8,349 nt of DNA from NCBI GenBank assembly GCA_964644465.1, contig CAZXVU010000095.1:1-8349 (forward strand), written 5' to 3'. The stretch comes from CAZXVU01 sp964644465 (lineage in GTDB: Bacteria; Chlamydiota; Chlamydiia; Chlamydiales; SM23-39). Positions 8,001-8,349 of this stretch are shown piece by piece (position 1 is the first letter of the stretch; the number at the start of each line of letters is the position of its first letter). Made by a program: the position numbers and the translations under genes. A model generated the notes under the pieces. The model searched no databases and had not been told where the DNA came from. It worked only from the letters and a program-made list of their open reading frames with translations.

Positions 8001-8349
8001 CTTATCTCGACGGAACTACGAAAAACCGTCTTGAGATTGTGAAAGAGTTCAATGAGAATCTCCAGATTCCTGTTTTCCTGGTCTCGCTCAAAGCGGGCGG
8101 TACAGGACTCAACCTTGTTGGCGCCGACACAGTCATCCATTACGACATGTGGTGGAACCCAGCAGTGGAAAACCAAGCCACTGACCGCGTCCATCGCATT
8201 GGCCAGAAAAATTCCGTCTCCTCTTACAAACTGATCACTTTGAACACGATTGAAGAGAAAATCGTTGAGATGCAGCGGCGTAAAAAAGGATTGGTCAAGA
8301 AAGTCGTGAGTTGCGATGATGAAGCAATTGCTAAACTCACTTGGGAAGA
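5036..8349 (+). CDS. SWIM zinc-finger SNF2/Rad54-family helicase-like ATPase (3' end cut, internal gap)
   Basis: This is a large SF2 ATPase of the bacterial SNF2 (HepA/RapA-like) group, expected to move along duplex DNA and remodel protein-DNA complexes in the cytoplasm. It starts MLNFRKL, which I recall as close to the Chlamydia SNF2 protein. A SWIM zinc finger is at Cys73, Cys75, Cys81 and His83 (CxCx5CxH). Residues about 150-560 correspond to the bacterial SNF2-associated region. The ATPase motifs, numbered with the gap counted as 100 bases, are DDMGLGKT (675-682), DEAQ (774-777), LTGTPIEN (801-808), SLKAGGTGLNL (1017-1027) and the arginine-finger motif ATDRVHRIGQ (1048-1057). All are intact. 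The 100-N gap removes about 34 codons between residues 536 and 570; both sides are in the same frame. The frame is still open at the window end after AKLTWE, where I expect only a few more residues. Its exact role in chlamydiae is not known from sequence. Confidence 0.92.
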   Translation, partial: MLNFRKLKQDFSSAILKEGRQLYEKNKIVTAKILRLDNETIRFSSKILGNFDNAYESEIEVDRFESQAVHTNCDCPSRFDCQHLAALIFFLEEKIDSLLIEYSKEADISKNEQLGTQEKQQLIDAIKEAETKEVVKQDARYQKQVLQEYVATSNVLSHSPFFLPQEESSLASAELAVIFNPQSLQQGDKKIEFQLALRLPFRSKPLQISQLKGFLEALRYEEALFVGGRRLFFSLKSFDELGASLLQLIMDHSRVQESTQNERAQRIAQLDPEVFGLLLAKTHEIAMRQAGPRGFKDLEDEFPTLPCLYLGTLETPLRYAPYPVTLRFHLEYIEPPASKILFNPKLVAGEHCLTLEDATLFECTQPGMLYQDTYYRFAPHIKRMHLLNLSSIREMTLPEPLFGTFVENALPELKRFAEVANSEIIEKFVTLPFAGKLGTRCNLSYLDGELEAALFFSYDGQEIPSVASKLTFENIKTFVTEQGILARNLVEERQIVEDLFQDFLFNPQTGTYLAKTEKKIVEFMTGVIPRNQHRIXXXXXXXXXXXXXXXXXXXXXXXXXXXXXXXXXXVLDLDRISKMVQLFDELGIKKLDDHKEQKPLWNLATIDPKAFDGLPVEFKMSPKLLQIRGQMLGETALTPSAMPKELHAELRPYQTEGVYWLERLRLMFLNGILADDMGLGKTVQAIAAITQNNIKNKGARSLIVCPTSLLYNWKEELHKFNPKLRAIVVDGIPNQRKKLLSKMGDFDVIITSYTLLQKDIETYAQVPFSYAILDEAQHIKNRGTRNAKSVKMIQASHRLILTGTPIENSLDELWSLMDFLMPGFLSTYDRFVEKYLRVSGTQQAQNIEYLRKKVSPFILRRMKSDVLQDLPPVSEIVYHCQLSNVQLELYKSYAASARDELVKLVERDGFDKVQIHVLATLTRLKQICCHPAIFAKEKAEMGDSAKYDMLLELLQILVESNHKTVIFSQYTRMLQIMREDFEQRGIKFSYLDGTTKNRLEIVKEFNENLQIPVFLVSLKAGGTGLNLVGADTVIHYDMWWNPAVENQATDRVHRIGQKNSVSSYKLITLNTIEEKIVEMQRRKKGLVKKVVSCDDEAIAKLTWE
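6643..6742. other. Assembly gap (100 N) inside the SNF2 gene
   Basis: Exactly 100 Ns interrupt the helicase gene between the SNF2-associated region and the ATPase core. The reading frame is the same on both sides when counted as 100 bases, but the true gap length is unknown, so residue numbers after it are approximate. Confidence 0.95.

Noticed and set aside
7598..8194. 198-codon minus-strand frame antisense to the helicase
   Set aside because: The plus-strand frame here encodes intact SNF2 motifs, including the motif V and motif VI segments. The minus frame has no recognisable domain and is a shadow of coding bias.

Overview
The window is about 8.3 kb of a draft bacterial scaffold with two 100-base runs of N (3497-3596 and 6643-6742). 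The gene content points to the Chlamydiae, probably an environmental (Parachlamydiales-like) lineage. The reasons are a TyrP-type aromatic amino acid permease of the form found in Chlamydia, a SWIM/SNF2 helicase whose N-terminus resembles (from memory) the large chlamydial SNF2 protein, a cysteine-rich autotransporter-like outer-membrane protein, and weak or absent Shine-Dalgarno sites. The lineage is inferred from protein resemblance alone.

Layout: positions 1-1335 are on the minus strand and hold an S41/IRBP-like peptidase. It is followed, with a 4-base ATGA overlap, by a gene that leaves the window at position 1. A divergent AT-rich intergenic region (1336-1453) carries candidate promoters in both directions and three copies of an ATAAGA element. 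On the plus strand, 1454-3469 encodes a 671-residue secreted protein: signal peptide, cysteine-protease-like N-terminal domain (Cys48/His189), helical linker, and C-terminal autotransporter beta-barrel. Next comes the tyrP-like permease, whose 5' end is lost in the first gap. A 224-base spacer (4812-5035) contains an 11-bp imperfect inverted repeat. Finally 5036-8349 encodes the large SNF2 helicase, interrupted by the second gap and running off the right edge a few codons from its expected end.

The genes do not form an obvious single pathway. The left half is a divergent pair of putative peptidases, one without a visible signal peptide and one predicted to be displayed at the outer membrane. 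The right half is nutrient uptake plus a core chromatin/transcription-type ATPase. The most unusual item is the fusion of a papain/C39-like cysteine peptidase fold to a chlamydial autotransporter barrel, with a CxxCH motif just before the barrel.
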